Source of the DNA: Microvirga terricola
Lineage (GTDB): Bacteria; Pseudomonadota; Alphaproteobacteria; Rhizobiales; Beijerinckiaceae
Length of the DNA stretch: 64,000 bases
Reading direction: 5' to 3'
Assembly: GCF_011777495.1 (NCBI RefSeq)
Contig: NZ_JAATJS010000001.1
Location: 682,001-746,000 of the forward strand
Each line of letters starts with the position of its first letter. Position 1 is the stretch's first letter. The notes below the pieces were generated by a model. That model ran no database searches. It was not told the origin of the DNA and saw only the letters and a program-made list of their open reading frames with translations. A program made the position numbers and the translations under genes. Below, in pieces: positions 45,406 to 53,471 of the stretch.

Positions 45406-46355
45406 GGCCCATCTCCGTCGGTGCTTTCGACGTTTCCGGAGATGGTTGGGCTGCTGTCGCGGACGTAGTAGTAGCCCCAGCCACCCTTGACGATGTGGTT
45501 GTTGGTGAAGGACACGTTCGTCATCGCCGAGCCGGTGAAGTTTCCGTCGGAGTAGAGGGGAAAGCCACCGCCGGCGAGGTAGTTGCTGTCGATCTTGATG
45601 TTCGAAACGGCGCCGAAGTAGTTGTCGACCATCACAGCCGAAACACCCGGCTGGTTGTTGATGACGGTGTTGTGGGTGACGGTGACGTTGGATACGCCGC
45701 CATCGATCTGGACGCCATCATAGTGCGGCGCGCCGGAAGCGTTGAGATCGTGGATGTAATTGCCGTCGATCACGGTGTTGTTGCCCTGCACGTTGATGCC
45801 GTTCTCGACATTGTAGATGTTGTTGCGCAGGAAGGTTCCCTGTCCGGCGATGCCGTGCGAACCGTCGTTGTTGCTGCCCGTGCCGTTGATTTCACAATCC
45901 TGTACGACAACGCCCGTCAGACCCGACTTGATGTTGACCGGCGCATAGCCCGACGAGGTGATCTTGCAGTTCTTCAGTATCACGTTCGCCGCTTGAATAT
46001 TGACCGGGCCCTTGATGTCCAGACCCTCGATCACCGTCCCGGCCTTCGTGACCGTGATACCCCCCGACGGCGTCAGAATAACGCCAGCAGGAACACCCGT
46101 GTTCGAAGCATCCGGAAAGCCGGAAGGAATCACGCGCCTTTGAGACGACGCGCTCGTGATGAGCTCGAAATTCTGGCCGGAAGGCAAAATGTCTCTTTTA
46201 TTCGCGAAAAGCTCGACCATCGCAGCATCGGCGGGCGAGGCGAAAGCGAACAATGCAACAGCAAGACCGGCTGCGCCAATGAGCGAAGCGCTTGGCCGTG
46301 AGCCGTAGTACCTCGGCAATAACCGTAGCCGGAAAATACAGAAAGTCCCGGTCAT
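45402..46355 (-). CDS. Sec-exported right-handed beta-helix protein
   Basis: 317 residues: a signal peptide (ASLIGAAGLAVALFAFASPADA), a short linker and a parallel beta-helix from about residue 80 to the end (GITVTKAGTVIEGLDIKG, then many N-x-x-I-x-x-N coils). This fold is common in polysaccharide lyases and epimerases; no catalytic residues can be fixed. The helix is a near copy of the one at 48445-49893, but the protein ends just after NVESTDG, lacking the proline linker and RTX tail. ATG 46355 follows AAGGA; a GTG at 46436 would add 27 residues before the signal. Confidence 0.8.
   Translation of the reverse strand: MTGTFCIFRLRLLPRYYGSRPSASLIGAAGLAVALFAFASPADAAMVELFANKRDILPSGQNFELITSASSQRRVIPSGFPDASNTGVPAGVILTPSGGITVTKAGTVIEGLDIKGPVNIQAANVILKNCKITSSGYAPVNIKSGLTGVVVQDCEINGTGSNNDGSHGIAGQGTFLRNNIYNVENGINVQGNNTVIDGNYIHDLNASGAPHYDGVQIDGGVSNVTVTHNTVINNQPGVSAVMVDNYFGAVSNIKIDSNYLAGGGFPLYSDGNFTGSAMTNVSFTNNHIVKGGWGYYYVRDSSPTISGNVESTDGDGP
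45414..46125 (-). repeat. 712-bp duplicated beta-helix segment (copy 1)
   Basis: It aligns without gaps to 49159-49870 with only scattered single-base differences, many synonymous. The left limit is at the codons for NVESTDG and the right limit in the codons for SGFP(D/N)AS. Outside these limits the two genes are unrelated. Confidence 0.85.
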
Positions 46356-46609
46356 TTCGGGTATCCTTGCCGCGGTTTGGAATGATGTCGGGCGCTTAGC
46401 TAGTGTGCGATTAAGTCTCGAAAAGTACGCTTCCACATCTGACTGACCGGTTGCTGCTTTTGCGATACGCCAAACGATTGATTGGTCGCAGTGGCGCTCC
46501 CTTCACCCTCCAAAGATTCCACGAGTACCCATTTTGGGCGCTTTGCGAAGATGACCAACCCGCGGAGTATGGTTGCTCAATCGAGGGTTCTGCTCTGGAG
46601 GAGGTTTCT

Positions 46610-46909
46610 ATGGTTTCCTGGAAAAAGATCCTTCCCGCAGCGGCCGCACTCTGCGTCTTGACGCTTGCCACTGCCGCCACCGCCGGGCCGTCAGACCGCG
46701 GGAATCGTTCAGGCTGGGGCTGGGGCTGGGGGCATGGTGACAACGGGCACGGTGGCTGGGGACGCGGTGGCTGGCACGGAGGCGGCTGGGGACGTGGCGG
46801 GTCGAAAGGGACTCCCGGTCCAATCGCCGGAGCCGGCTTGCCCTTCCTTCTGATCGCTGGCGGATATGCTTTGATCCGGCGGTACCGCAAACCGAATCTC
46901 GTAGAATGA
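46610..46909 (+). CDS. Small Gly/Trp/His-rich secreted protein with a C-terminal sorting-like tail
   Basis: 99 residues. A signal peptide (PAAAALCVLTLATAATA) precedes a low-complexity segment of G-W-G-H repeats (about 31-66). The C-terminus has the tripartite form of exosortase targets: a motif TPGPIAGAGLP (68-78), a hydrophobic stretch (79-89) and a basic end RRYRK (90-94). A strong Shine-Dalgarno sequence (ggaggagg) lies before the ATG. The exosortase gene begins 9 bp downstream, so this is its probable dedicated substrate. The motif is not a classical PEP-CTERM. Confidence 0.7.
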   Translation: MVSWKKILPAAAALCVLTLATAATAGPSDRGNRSGWGWGWGHGDNGHGGWGRGGWHGGGWGRGGSKGTPGPIAGAGLPFLLIAGGYALIRRYRKPNLVE

Positions 46910-46918
46910 CGTGATTGC

Positions 46919-47827
46919 ATGTCGTTCAATCGACCAGCGTATCCCATGCTTGCGGATACAGGAATTTCCCCTTCGCCCCTTGGGGCGGAGGGAAAGTCTG
47001 GTGAGCGCCAAGCAAAAGGGACCGGCGTTTCACGAAACGAGCTGTTTGCCGGTCTCGTCGTACTCGGCTTTTGCAATGGCATCAGCGAACGCGTGATTGT
47101 CTCTGTGACGGAGAATGGAATTGGCGCGTCGCTCTTGAGCACTTTCGATACCAGCGTCATTGTCTGGAGCGCTTTGGCGATTGCGATTTCATTTATCCTG
47201 CGCGAGCCTGCGCGGCCCATGACGCGCCTTGACATCGCCGCTGCTGCTTGTGCCCTAGTCGCTTTCCTCGTGCCCGTGGCTCCGCTGAGCTGGCTCGTTA
47301 TGTCCGGACTCGCGATCTACATCCTTCGAACGTCGCAGGGTTCGACCTTCCTTCATCGAGGGGCCTGGATCGTGCTGGCATTGACCATTCCGATGTTCTG
47401 GGGGCGTCTTCTGTTCGCGACGTTTAGCGATACCATCCTGCAAGGTGATGCGGCCTTGGTCGGATGGGTCGTCGGAACTCCCCGGATTGGTAACGCAATC
47501 GAGTTTGCAAACGGGGAGGGGGTTCTCTGGATCGCACCGGCCTGTTCGTCTCTGGCCAATATCTCTCTGGCCATTCTGTGTTGGGTAACGCTTTCCAAGG
47601 TCTTTGATCGTCCGACCTCCATCCGAGACATTGGCTGGGTGGTAGCTGCGTGTGCCGCGGTCGTGGTCATCAATGTTGCGCGCATCAGCTTGATAGGTCT
47701 TTATCCTGAACACTTCGAGCTGCTCCACGGTCCGGTTGGCTCGACGGTGGCGAGTTGGATCATTCTCGTGGCGACCGTCGGCATTTGTCTGATGGGAATG
47801 AGACGTGCATCCCCGGTTCGCCTTTAG
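46919..47827 (+). CDS. Exosortase-family membrane protease/transpeptidase
   Basis: 302 residues with about eight membrane segments. The three residues expected of exosortases are present: Cys209 in IAPACSSLANIS, Arg255 in INVARISLIG and His270 in LLHGPVGSTVASW. Exosortases cut C-terminal sorting tails of exported proteins in bacteria that make exopolysaccharide. It lies inside such a locus, directly after a small protein with a suitable tail and overlapping by 23 bases a small exported protein. It is too divergent from the described subtypes I remember for me to name a subtype. Confidence 0.75.
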   Translation: MSFNRPAYPMLADTGISPSPLGAEGKSGERQAKGTGVSRNELFAGLVVLGFCNGISERVIVSVTENGIGASLLSTFDTSVIVWSALAIAISFILREPARPMTRLDIAAAACALVAFLVPVAPLSWLVMSGLAIYILRTSQGSTFLHRGAWIVLALTIPMFWGRLLFATFSDTILQGDAALVGWVVGTPRIGNAIEFANGEGVLWIAPACSSLANISLAILCWVTLSKVFDRPTSIRDIGWVVAACAAVVVINVARISLIGLYPEHFELLHGPVGSTVASWIILVATVGICLMGMRRASPVRL

Positions 47828-48287
47828 CGGGCTTTTTGGCCTTGCATTGATCGCGAGTCTCGCGCTCAAGCTGCCGGGAAATGTTGATATCGCGGTCGCC
47901 GAGCCGAATGTGGTCCCGCGGGACGTTGCGAGCTTGCTCGAGCAACGAGGCTTTCAGGTGAGACAGAACACCTCCGACTACGATCTGTTGTGGGTGGAGG
48001 GAAATATCGGCGAGGAGTGCCGCGTGCTGATCGCCCCCATCGCTCCGCAGGGTTGGCATCAGGCTCTGGTCACCGGAATGGCCGAAGGCAACCAGCTTTT
48101 CTATTTCTTTGAAGGGCAAATGTATTCGGAGCAGCCGATCCTCCGGACGCGGGCTCACTACTATTGGCGAAAGCTGAATCGCTATCTCGGCCTCAGCGCG
48201 CCGGACCGGCCTGTTCTCGCCGCCATCGCCACACCGAATTGCGAGAGCTTGCCGCTGAACGATCTTGCAATGCTGACCGATCGATAA
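47805..48287 (+). CDS. Small exported protein of the exosortase operon
   Basis: 160 residues starting inside the end of the exosortase gene (23-base overlap), so translation is coupled. It opens with a signal or anchor segment (FAFSGLFGLALIASLALKLPG). The mature part has no motif I can name; it includes LLWVEGNIGEECRVLIAPIAPQG and TPNCESLPL with two conserved-looking cysteines. Position suggests an accessory role like EpsI proteins next to exosortases, but sequence likeness to EpsI is not evident to me. Confidence 0.6.
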   Translation: MHPRFAFSGLFGLALIASLALKLPGNVDIAVAEPNVVPRDVASLLEQRGFQVRQNTSDYDLLWVEGNIGEECRVLIAPIAPQGWHQALVTGMAEGNQLFYFFEGQMYSEQPILRTRAHYYWRKLNRYLGLSAPDRPVLAAIATPNCESLPLNDLAMLTDR

Positions 48288-48313
48288 GTGTCAGAGTGGA
48301 ACAAGAGGGCAAC

Positions 48314-48340
48314 GGCCCCGGCGAGTGCCGGGACCGCTTT
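48314..48340 (+). terminator. Probable terminator after the exosortase operon
   Basis: CCCGGC and GCCGGG (48317-48322 and 48327-48332) pair around GAGT, extended outward by a further GG/CC after one mismatch, and followed by GCTTTTGG. It lies 27 bp after the stop codon of the accessory gene. Confidence 0.6.
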
Positions 48341-48444
48341 TGGTGCGTCGGTTAGATGACGAAGAAGTGGTCTCCGTCAGCTTCAGTACTTGTCGACGGC
48401 AGGGCCCTGCCTGGATACCAAGCCGGGCCCCGTAGGAGCTGGAC

Positions 48445-49893
48445 TTAAAGGTAGAAGTCCGATGCCGTAAGTCCGTGGTGAACGCCCTGCAGATCAACCA
48501 CGAACTGGAAGCCACCCACCTTTCCGTAGACGTGGGTCACGTTTGAGGTGCTGTCTTCAACCGCCCAAAGGTGACCGTTCTGGCCGCCATTCTGGTAGCC
48601 GTCAAAGACGAAGGCTTGATCACCAGACTTCGACGTGTTCGCATCGATCAGCGAAAAGTCGAGTTTGTCGGTGCCGTGCACGAAGTCCATCACCTTGTCG
48701 CCATTGGCGCTAAACTGGCTACTGAACTCGAAGACGTCCTTGCCGGCTCCGCCATAAAGGACATCCTTGCCACCCCAGCCGTTGAGCCTGTCATTGCCAT
48801 CGCCGCCCTTCAGGATGTTGGCAGCGTCATTGCCGATGATCGTGTTGTTCAGGGCGTTGCCAGTGCCGTTGATCGCATTGGAGCCCATCAACTGAAGATT
48901 TTCGACATTGTCGGCCAACGTGTGACTGATCGTGCTTTCGACCTTGTCGGTGCCTTGCCCCGCCAGTTCGACGACCTTGTCCCCGGTGTGATTGACCGTG
49001 TAGGTGTCATTGCCGGTGCCGCCCACCATCACATCGGCGCCGCTCGTGCCCTTGATCACGTCATTGCCGCTGGTGCCTGTAACCGGCGGAGGCGTCGGCG
49101 TCGGATCGGGTGTCGGATCGGGTGTCGGCGTCGGAGTGGGACCCTGGTCGGGGAAATGTCCGTCGGTGCTTTCGACGTTTCCGGAGATGGTCGGGCTGCT
49201 GCTTTTGACGTAGTAGTAACCCCAGCCGCCCTTGGTGATGTAGTTGTTGGTGAAGGACACGTTCGTCATCGCCGAGCCGGTGAACGTTCCGTCGGAGTAG
49301 AGGGGAAAGCCGCCGCCGGCGAGATAGTTGCCGTCGATCTTGATGTTCGAGACCGCCCCGAAGTAGTTGTCGACCATCACAGCCGAGACGCCCGGCTGGT
49401 TGTTGATGACGGTGTTATGGGTGACGGTGACGTTGGACACGCCGCCGTCGATCTGGACGCCGTCATAGTGCGGCGCGCCGGAAGCGTTGAGATCGTGGAT
49501 GTAATTGCCATCGATCACGGTGTTGTTGCCCTGCACGTTAATGCCGTTCTCGACATTGTAGATGTTGTTGCGCAGGAAGGTTCCTTGTCCGGCGATGCCG
49601 TGCGAGCCGTCGTTGTTGCTGCCCGTGCCGTTGATTTCGCAGTCCTGCACGACAACGCCGGTCAGACCCGACTTGATGTTGACCGGTGCATAGCCCGACG
49701 AGGTGATCTTGCAGTTCTTCAGCGTCACGTTCGCCGCTTGAATATTAACCTGACCCTTGATGTCCAGGCCCTCGATCACCGTCCCGGCCTTCGTGACCGT
49801 GATACCCCCTGACGGCGTCAGAATAACTCCAGCAGGAACACCCGTGTTCGAAGCATTCGGAAAGCCGGAAACGGTAGGCGTAGAAGTGGCCAT
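48445..49893 (-). CDS. Beta-helix protein with RTX type I secretion tail
   Basis: 482 residues and no signal peptide. Residues from about 10 to 245 are a parallel beta-helix almost identical to that at 45402-46355. A proline/threonine/aspartate linker (PTPTPTPDPTPDPTPTPPP) follows, then RTX nonapeptide repeats (GTSGNDVIKGTSGADVMVGG; GGDGNDRLNGWGGKDVLYGG) and a C-terminus ending LTASDFYL, fitting type I secretion. Together the fold and calcium-binding tail suggest an extracellular polysaccharide-acting or matrix protein. The start MATSTPTVSG has AAGGGG upstream. Confidence 0.83.
   Translation of the reverse strand: MATSTPTVSGFPNASNTGVPAGVILTPSGGITVTKAGTVIEGLDIKGQVNIQAANVTLKNCKITSSGYAPVNIKSGLTGVVVQDCEINGTGSNNDGSHGIAGQGTFLRNNIYNVENGINVQGNNTVIDGNYIHDLNASGAPHYDGVQIDGGVSNVTVTHNTVINNQPGVSAVMVDNYFGAVSNIKIDGNYLAGGGFPLYSDGTFTGSAMTNVSFTNNYITKGGWGYYYVKSSSPTISGNVESTDGHFPDQGPTPTPTPDPTPDPTPTPPPVTGTSGNDVIKGTSGADVMVGGTGNDTYTVNHTGDKVVELAGQGTDKVESTISHTLADNVENLQLMGSNAINGTGNALNNTIIGNDAANILKGGDGNDRLNGWGGKDVLYGGAGKDVFEFSSQFSANGDKVMDFVHGTDKLDFSLIDANTSKSGDQAFVFDGYQNGGQNGHLWAVEDSTSNVTHVYGKVGGFQFVVDLQGVHHGLTASDFYL
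49086..49142 (-). repeat. Proline-threonine linker repeat
   Basis: Tandem copies of a 12-bp unit related to gtcggatcgggt encode the PTPDPTPD-type linker between the beta-helix and RTX parts. Such low-complexity tracts change copy number easily. Confidence 0.7.
49159..49870 (-). repeat. 712-bp duplicated beta-helix segment (copy 2)
   Basis: Partner of 45414-46125, same orientation and equal length. The 3.7-kb distance between copies is occupied by the exosortase operon and the RTX tail. Confidence 0.85.
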
Positions 49894-50441
49894 ATTAATT
49901 CGCCCCTTATTGTAGGTTATTAAAGATGTTTGAATTTATGTTGGATCAACAAACGCGCTTACCAACCCATGCGCAACTTCAGGTCAATACGTATTGTTGA
50001 TCCAGCCGACCAATGAACGCACCAAACAACTGTCCTTGGCGCGCCGAAAGCAAATACACCGCACGGCAAAGCTCATTCTTGTGATTCATGGACAGCTTTT
50101 TGCTATTTCAGCCCAACATGGCCTTTAGAGATCGGTTTCTGCGTTGAAGGGTTAGCAAAAATGGCCACATCATGGCAGTTGTCCGGCATCTTAATTGCGC
50201 ATTTACGTGTATCTCATGGCGGAGTGTCCGGAATTACTATGCGCAGAGAACCTTAGGCGAATCTAAAACTAGCGTTACGTGCTCTCCGGGTTATCGTTTG
50301 CCTGCCGAAACGCCAGGACAGGGGCGGGCCGCTTTGACTGGCTCTCCGGCCTTTCCGATCTGCAATCAAACAGCATATTGATGACGGTCCACGTGGGGTG
50401 CTCTCCATGGCAAGAGTGTCAGGCACGCCGCTAACGCGCAG
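49894..50441. other. Long non-coding region upstream of the beta-helix/RTX gene
   Basis: About 550 bp, AT-richer than its surroundings. Near the RTX gene it contains an 11-bp inverted repeat, TGGATCAACAA (49942-49952) and TTGTTGATCCA (49994-50004), separated by 41 bp, which could bind a regulator. No credible gene was found in the rest. Confidence 0.55.
49942..50004. promoter_or_regulatory. Separated inverted repeat, possible regulator site
   Basis: TGGATCAACAA and its reverse complement TTGTTGATCCA are perfect 11-bp arms, with centres about 52 bp (five helical turns) apart. They start 49 bp upstream of the beta-helix/RTX start codon, in the right place for promoter control. Confidence 0.5.
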
Positions 50442-50801
50442 ATGCTCGGTATGACGATCAGGGTTTTTATTCGGTGGGTGGGATGGCTGCTTGTTTTAGC
50501 TGTTACGGCGTTTAGCCTTTTGCCGATCCAATTCCGTCCGACGACGGAAGCGCCCGCAAATTTGGAACGGATCGCGGCCTTTGCCGCGATCGGCGGAGCG
50601 TTCTGTCTCGGCTACCCCGGACAACGCGTCCGCATTGTTTTATTGACGCTTGCGGTGGTCGGGCTACTCGAGGGCACGCAGAACCTTGTCTCGGGACGTC
50701 ACGGCCGCCTTTCGGATGCAACCATGAAAGCGGTCGGCGCTCTCTTGGGGGCGGCGGGCGTGGCTCTGATCGAGCGGAGAATAAGTCGGAGAAGCAGGTA
50801 G
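50442..50801 (+). CDS. VanZ-like small membrane protein
   Basis: 119 residues with three or four membrane helices (WVGWLLVLAVTAFSLLPI, IAAFAAIGGAFCLGY, IVLLTLAVVGLLEGTQNL). The E-x-x-Q...R-H-G-R-x-x-D-x-x-x-K-A...G block is a good fit to VanZ-type proteins. Their function is unknown; members are often near polysaccharide loci. The start may be 50442 or 50451; neither has a clear Shine-Dalgarno sequence. It is convergent with the glycosyltransferase operon. Confidence 0.72.
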   Translation: MLGMTIRVFIRWVGWLLVLAVTAFSLLPIQFRPTTEAPANLERIAAFAAIGGAFCLGYPGQRVRIVLLTLAVVGLLEGTQNLVSGRHGRLSDATMKAVGALLGAAGVALIERRISRRSR

Positions 50802-50815
50802 TTTCCGCGGGCTCG

Positions 50816-52009
50816 CTAGACGCCAATCTTCCGACGTCGCCAGCGGCGCACCAGTTCTGAAAATCGCAATGCGGCAGCTGAGGGAGCCCACAGGGGGTGC
50901 AGCGGTAGCGATGTCATGCCGAGCCGCTTCCGGCGGGCGAGCGCCCGGCCCGCTCTGGTATTCTGCGCATCGGCATCAATTTCATAGGCAAACCGCTCGT
51001 ACTCATCGATCGGAAAATCGTGAAAGCCGCGAGCATAGGCGTAGTTCGCATGGTCCAATGCATGTCGCGCCACGGTCCGGCGTGCTGTCCGAATGAGACT
51101 TTCCTTCTCAGGGAGATCGCGGCCAGCTCCGGAGAATACGGCCTCGAACGATTGCCACCGCTGTTTCAAGTCGATGAGTTTTCCTTGCGCGGTGCCCGAC
51201 TTGAACATCTCCTTATTCATGTTGACGGCATGGTCGCGATAGTAAGCCTGATCGACGCCGACAAGGAATCCGATATCGGAGACAGCGGCCGTGCGAAGCC
51301 ACATTTCAAAGTCGCCGGCATGGGGAAGGTCAGGCCGATAGCCGCCGATTGCGCGGAGAATCGAGGTGCGCATGACGACTTCGGGCGAAGAGATCACATT
51401 GAAGCCGGAGCGGCACCTCGTTCGGAGCCAGTCAGCGCCTGGCCAGACGATCCATTCCGTTCCGGTGGTTCTCGGAGATGGGAGCTCGGATGAAAATCTG
51501 ATCGCATGACCATAGACCATCCCGACCGAGCTTTTCGCAAGCAGGAGCGCAGCCGCTCTCGTCAGAGCACCTGGCGTTAAAAGATCGTCAGCCGAAAGCA
51601 ACGCAACAAACTCGCCCGTTGCGGCTTCTAGTCCGTCATTATATGTCGCGATGGCTCTTTTGTTGGTGTGATGCTGGATGATCTTGATGCGAGCATCCTT
51701 GGAGGCAAGGGCCTGTGCGATGTCCAGGCTATCGTCGGTCGACTTGTCGTCAACAATGATGATCTCCACGTCGACGCCAGGTTGGTGCTCGGTCACGCTC
51801 GCGACGCATTGGCGCAGATATCGGCCATAGTTGTAAACGGGGATGACGACGGTCACGGATGCCGAACGCCCCAGCGGTCGGGCTGGCTCGAGGTGTCCTC
51901 CGATGCCCAGCAGAGACAACCGACTGAGGAGATCCGGCATGCTGCTCACCCTTCCTGGCACTCTCGTGCCTTCTGTCTTTGAAGCGTCGAGGTGAAACCC
52001 TGCATTCAC
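50816..52009 (-). CDS. GT2-family glycosyltransferase
   Basis: 397 residues. The GT-A nucleotide-sugar fold starts VTVVIPVYNYGRYLRQCVASV, with IIIVDDKSTDDSL and the metal-binding ALLSADDLLTPGA. A C-terminal extension of about 150 residues has basic patches. The GTG start overlaps the stop of the upstream glycosyltransferase gene by four bases (GTGA), indicating translational coupling. It adds a sugar to the lipid-linked repeat; donor and acceptor are unknown. Confidence 0.85.
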   Translation of the reverse strand: MNAGFHLDASKTEGTRVPGRVSSMPDLLSRLSLLGIGGHLEPARPLGRSASVTVVIPVYNYGRYLRQCVASVTEHQPGVDVEIIIVDDKSTDDSLDIAQALASKDARIKIIQHHTNKRAIATYNDGLEAATGEFVALLSADDLLTPGALTRAAALLLAKSSVGMVYGHAIRFSSELPSPRTTGTEWIVWPGADWLRTRCRSGFNVISSPEVVMRTSILRAIGGYRPDLPHAGDFEMWLRTAAVSDIGFLVGVDQAYYRDHAVNMNKEMFKSGTAQGKLIDLKQRWQSFEAVFSGAGRDLPEKESLIRTARRTVARHALDHANYAYARGFHDFPIDEYERFAYEIDADAQNTRAGRALARRKRLGMTSLPLHPLWAPSAAALRFSELVRRWRRRKIGV

Positions 52010-53244
52010 GATCTCTCGCTTGATCTCAGAACGCGCCGAAATGCAGCATCGACGCTTTCTCCAGCGGCGTCCCAGGTCGAAGACGTCACGCTGGATGCCG
52101 CGGCTTGAGATTGTTGCTCAAAATTGGAATCCTTGACGATCGCCTCCAGTTCCATCGCGAGGGCGTGTGGTGTCGGCGGAGCGTAACGGACGAATTGATT
52201 GTTCAAGACGATCCGATTGTGAATCGCATCGTTTACGACAGGGATGCACCCGGCCGCGATCATCTCGTGAGGCACGAGGGAAACATTCGTTAGCGACAGG
52301 CTCAGGCCGGCAAAGCAACGGTTGTAGATCGTGTTGAGCTGATCGGGCGATACAAGCCCGTGGTCAATGTACGCGAATGGAAGAGCGCTGGCTTTTTCGC
52401 CGTAGAGATGGAGTTCGATGTCCGGATTCCGCTGGGCAAAAATTTGAAGAGCCATGATGCCTAGCTCGAAACCGCGGCGTGCGGCGCCGCTTCGCGCATA
52501 GTACGCCACGCCCTTTCGCCTGGTCCCCGCCGCACGATGATAGCGGGATGTATCGCAGCCAAACTCGAAATGATCAGCGGTCATCCCGAATTCCGCGCGG
52601 AGCTTCTCCGCGAGCCATCGGCCGGCGGTGATGCCATGAAAGCCCATTTTATAGGTATTCTCCGCCAGGATGCTGGCGGCACTCACCGGATAAAAGTGAG
52701 GTTCGAAGTCTTGAACGAAGTAGAAGCGTTTGCCCGAACAGGGCGCGTTGAAAACCGGGTAGGCAGTCGGCCAGCTTGTCGCCACCACGGCGTGCGCGTC
52801 TGCCATGGTGTCGTCCACGTTGGCGATCGGGCCCGCGAATCCGTAATAGTGCCTGGCGATGTCCGCGTAATATTGATGATCCCCAAGCTGCGGATCATAA
52901 AAGTAGACACGATTGATGTACCCGATGCGTTGCAGATATCCGATGATGCGAAAGATCGTCGTGTGTCCGCCTGATCCTGGGCTGCCGGGCGGCATCACCC
53001 AATTGACGGCAATCGGCTCATCGGGCTGTGCCATTCGGCTTGGCGCTTGAATGGGACGCGTCAGATCTGCGGCAAGGACGTCTGCAGGCCGAACCGGCCA
53101 CTTTTCGGTTGTGGGTTTGATATACGAGGCCAGGGCTGTTCTGACGCGGTCGCTGATGCCGCGTTGCCCTTCGGACCGCCAGATCTGCCGGACTTGCCGA
53201 AGGCGACGGGCAATTTCCGGGGTTGCCTGACTGACTCTTTTCAC
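52006..53244 (-). CDS. GT4-like glycosyltransferase (WsaF-type)
   Basis: 412 residues. The core contains INWVMPPGSPGSGGHTTIFR-like motifs (here VNWVMPPGSPGSGGHTTIF), YFVQDFEPHFYP and a C-terminal FAGLSLSLTNVSLVPHEMIAAGCIPVVND, matching the pattern of rhamnosyltransferase WsaF-like GT4 enzymes. It is the first gene of the two-gene minus-strand unit with the GT2 gene at 50816. A role in rhamnan or related polymer synthesis is possible but not shown by sequence. Confidence 0.75.
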   Translation of the reverse strand: MKRVSQATPEIARRLRQVRQIWRSEGQRGISDRVRTALASYIKPTTEKWPVRPADVLAADLTRPIQAPSRMAQPDEPIAVNWVMPPGSPGSGGHTTIFRIIGYLQRIGYINRVYFYDPQLGDHQYYADIARHYYGFAGPIANVDDTMADAHAVVATSWPTAYPVFNAPCSGKRFYFVQDFEPHFYPVSAASILAENTYKMGFHGITAGRWLAEKLRAEFGMTADHFEFGCDTSRYHRAAGTRRKGVAYYARSGAARRGFELGIMALQIFAQRNPDIELHLYGEKASALPFAYIDHGLVSPDQLNTIYNRCFAGLSLSLTNVSLVPHEMIAAGCIPVVNDAIHNRIVLNNQFVRYAPPTPHALAMELEAIVKDSNFEQQSQAAASSVTSSTWDAAGESVDAAFRRVLRSSERS

Positions 53245-53351
53245 GTCGCTCCGCCCCTCAGGCTACGGTTCTTCGAAAGCATGACAGTCTTGCTGAGAGA
53301 TCCATCGCAACTGTGGTTGGTTCTTATCATTTCCGCCCGTTTTTGTGTTGT

Positions 53352-53471
53352 GATCGATCGGGGTACGCCGCAATTGCGAATGGGCGCGGAGTTGGATTGG
53401 GGCATGATCGAGGGCCGAATCTAGCGAAAGGCTTGTGGCCCATGGACGATCCGAAGCTGGCGCTGTCCGAC
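53352..53471 (+). repeat. 120-bp leader repeat, copy 2 (upstream of the alpha/alpha-toroid protein)
   Basis: Gapless partner of 43044-43163, including the AGCGAAAGG purine box and the first ten codons of the gene at 53442. Confidence 0.8.

Noticed and set aside
48354-48444. Minus-strand tail reading TEADGDHFFVI then stop, resembling an RTX protein end
   Set aside because: Only about 20 residues and no RTX repeat upstream; it could be a remnant of a lost RTX gene but chance is as likely.
50172-50381. 69-codon plus-strand frame in the long spacer
   Set aside because: Composition and lack of ribosome-binding site make it unlikely to be a gene.
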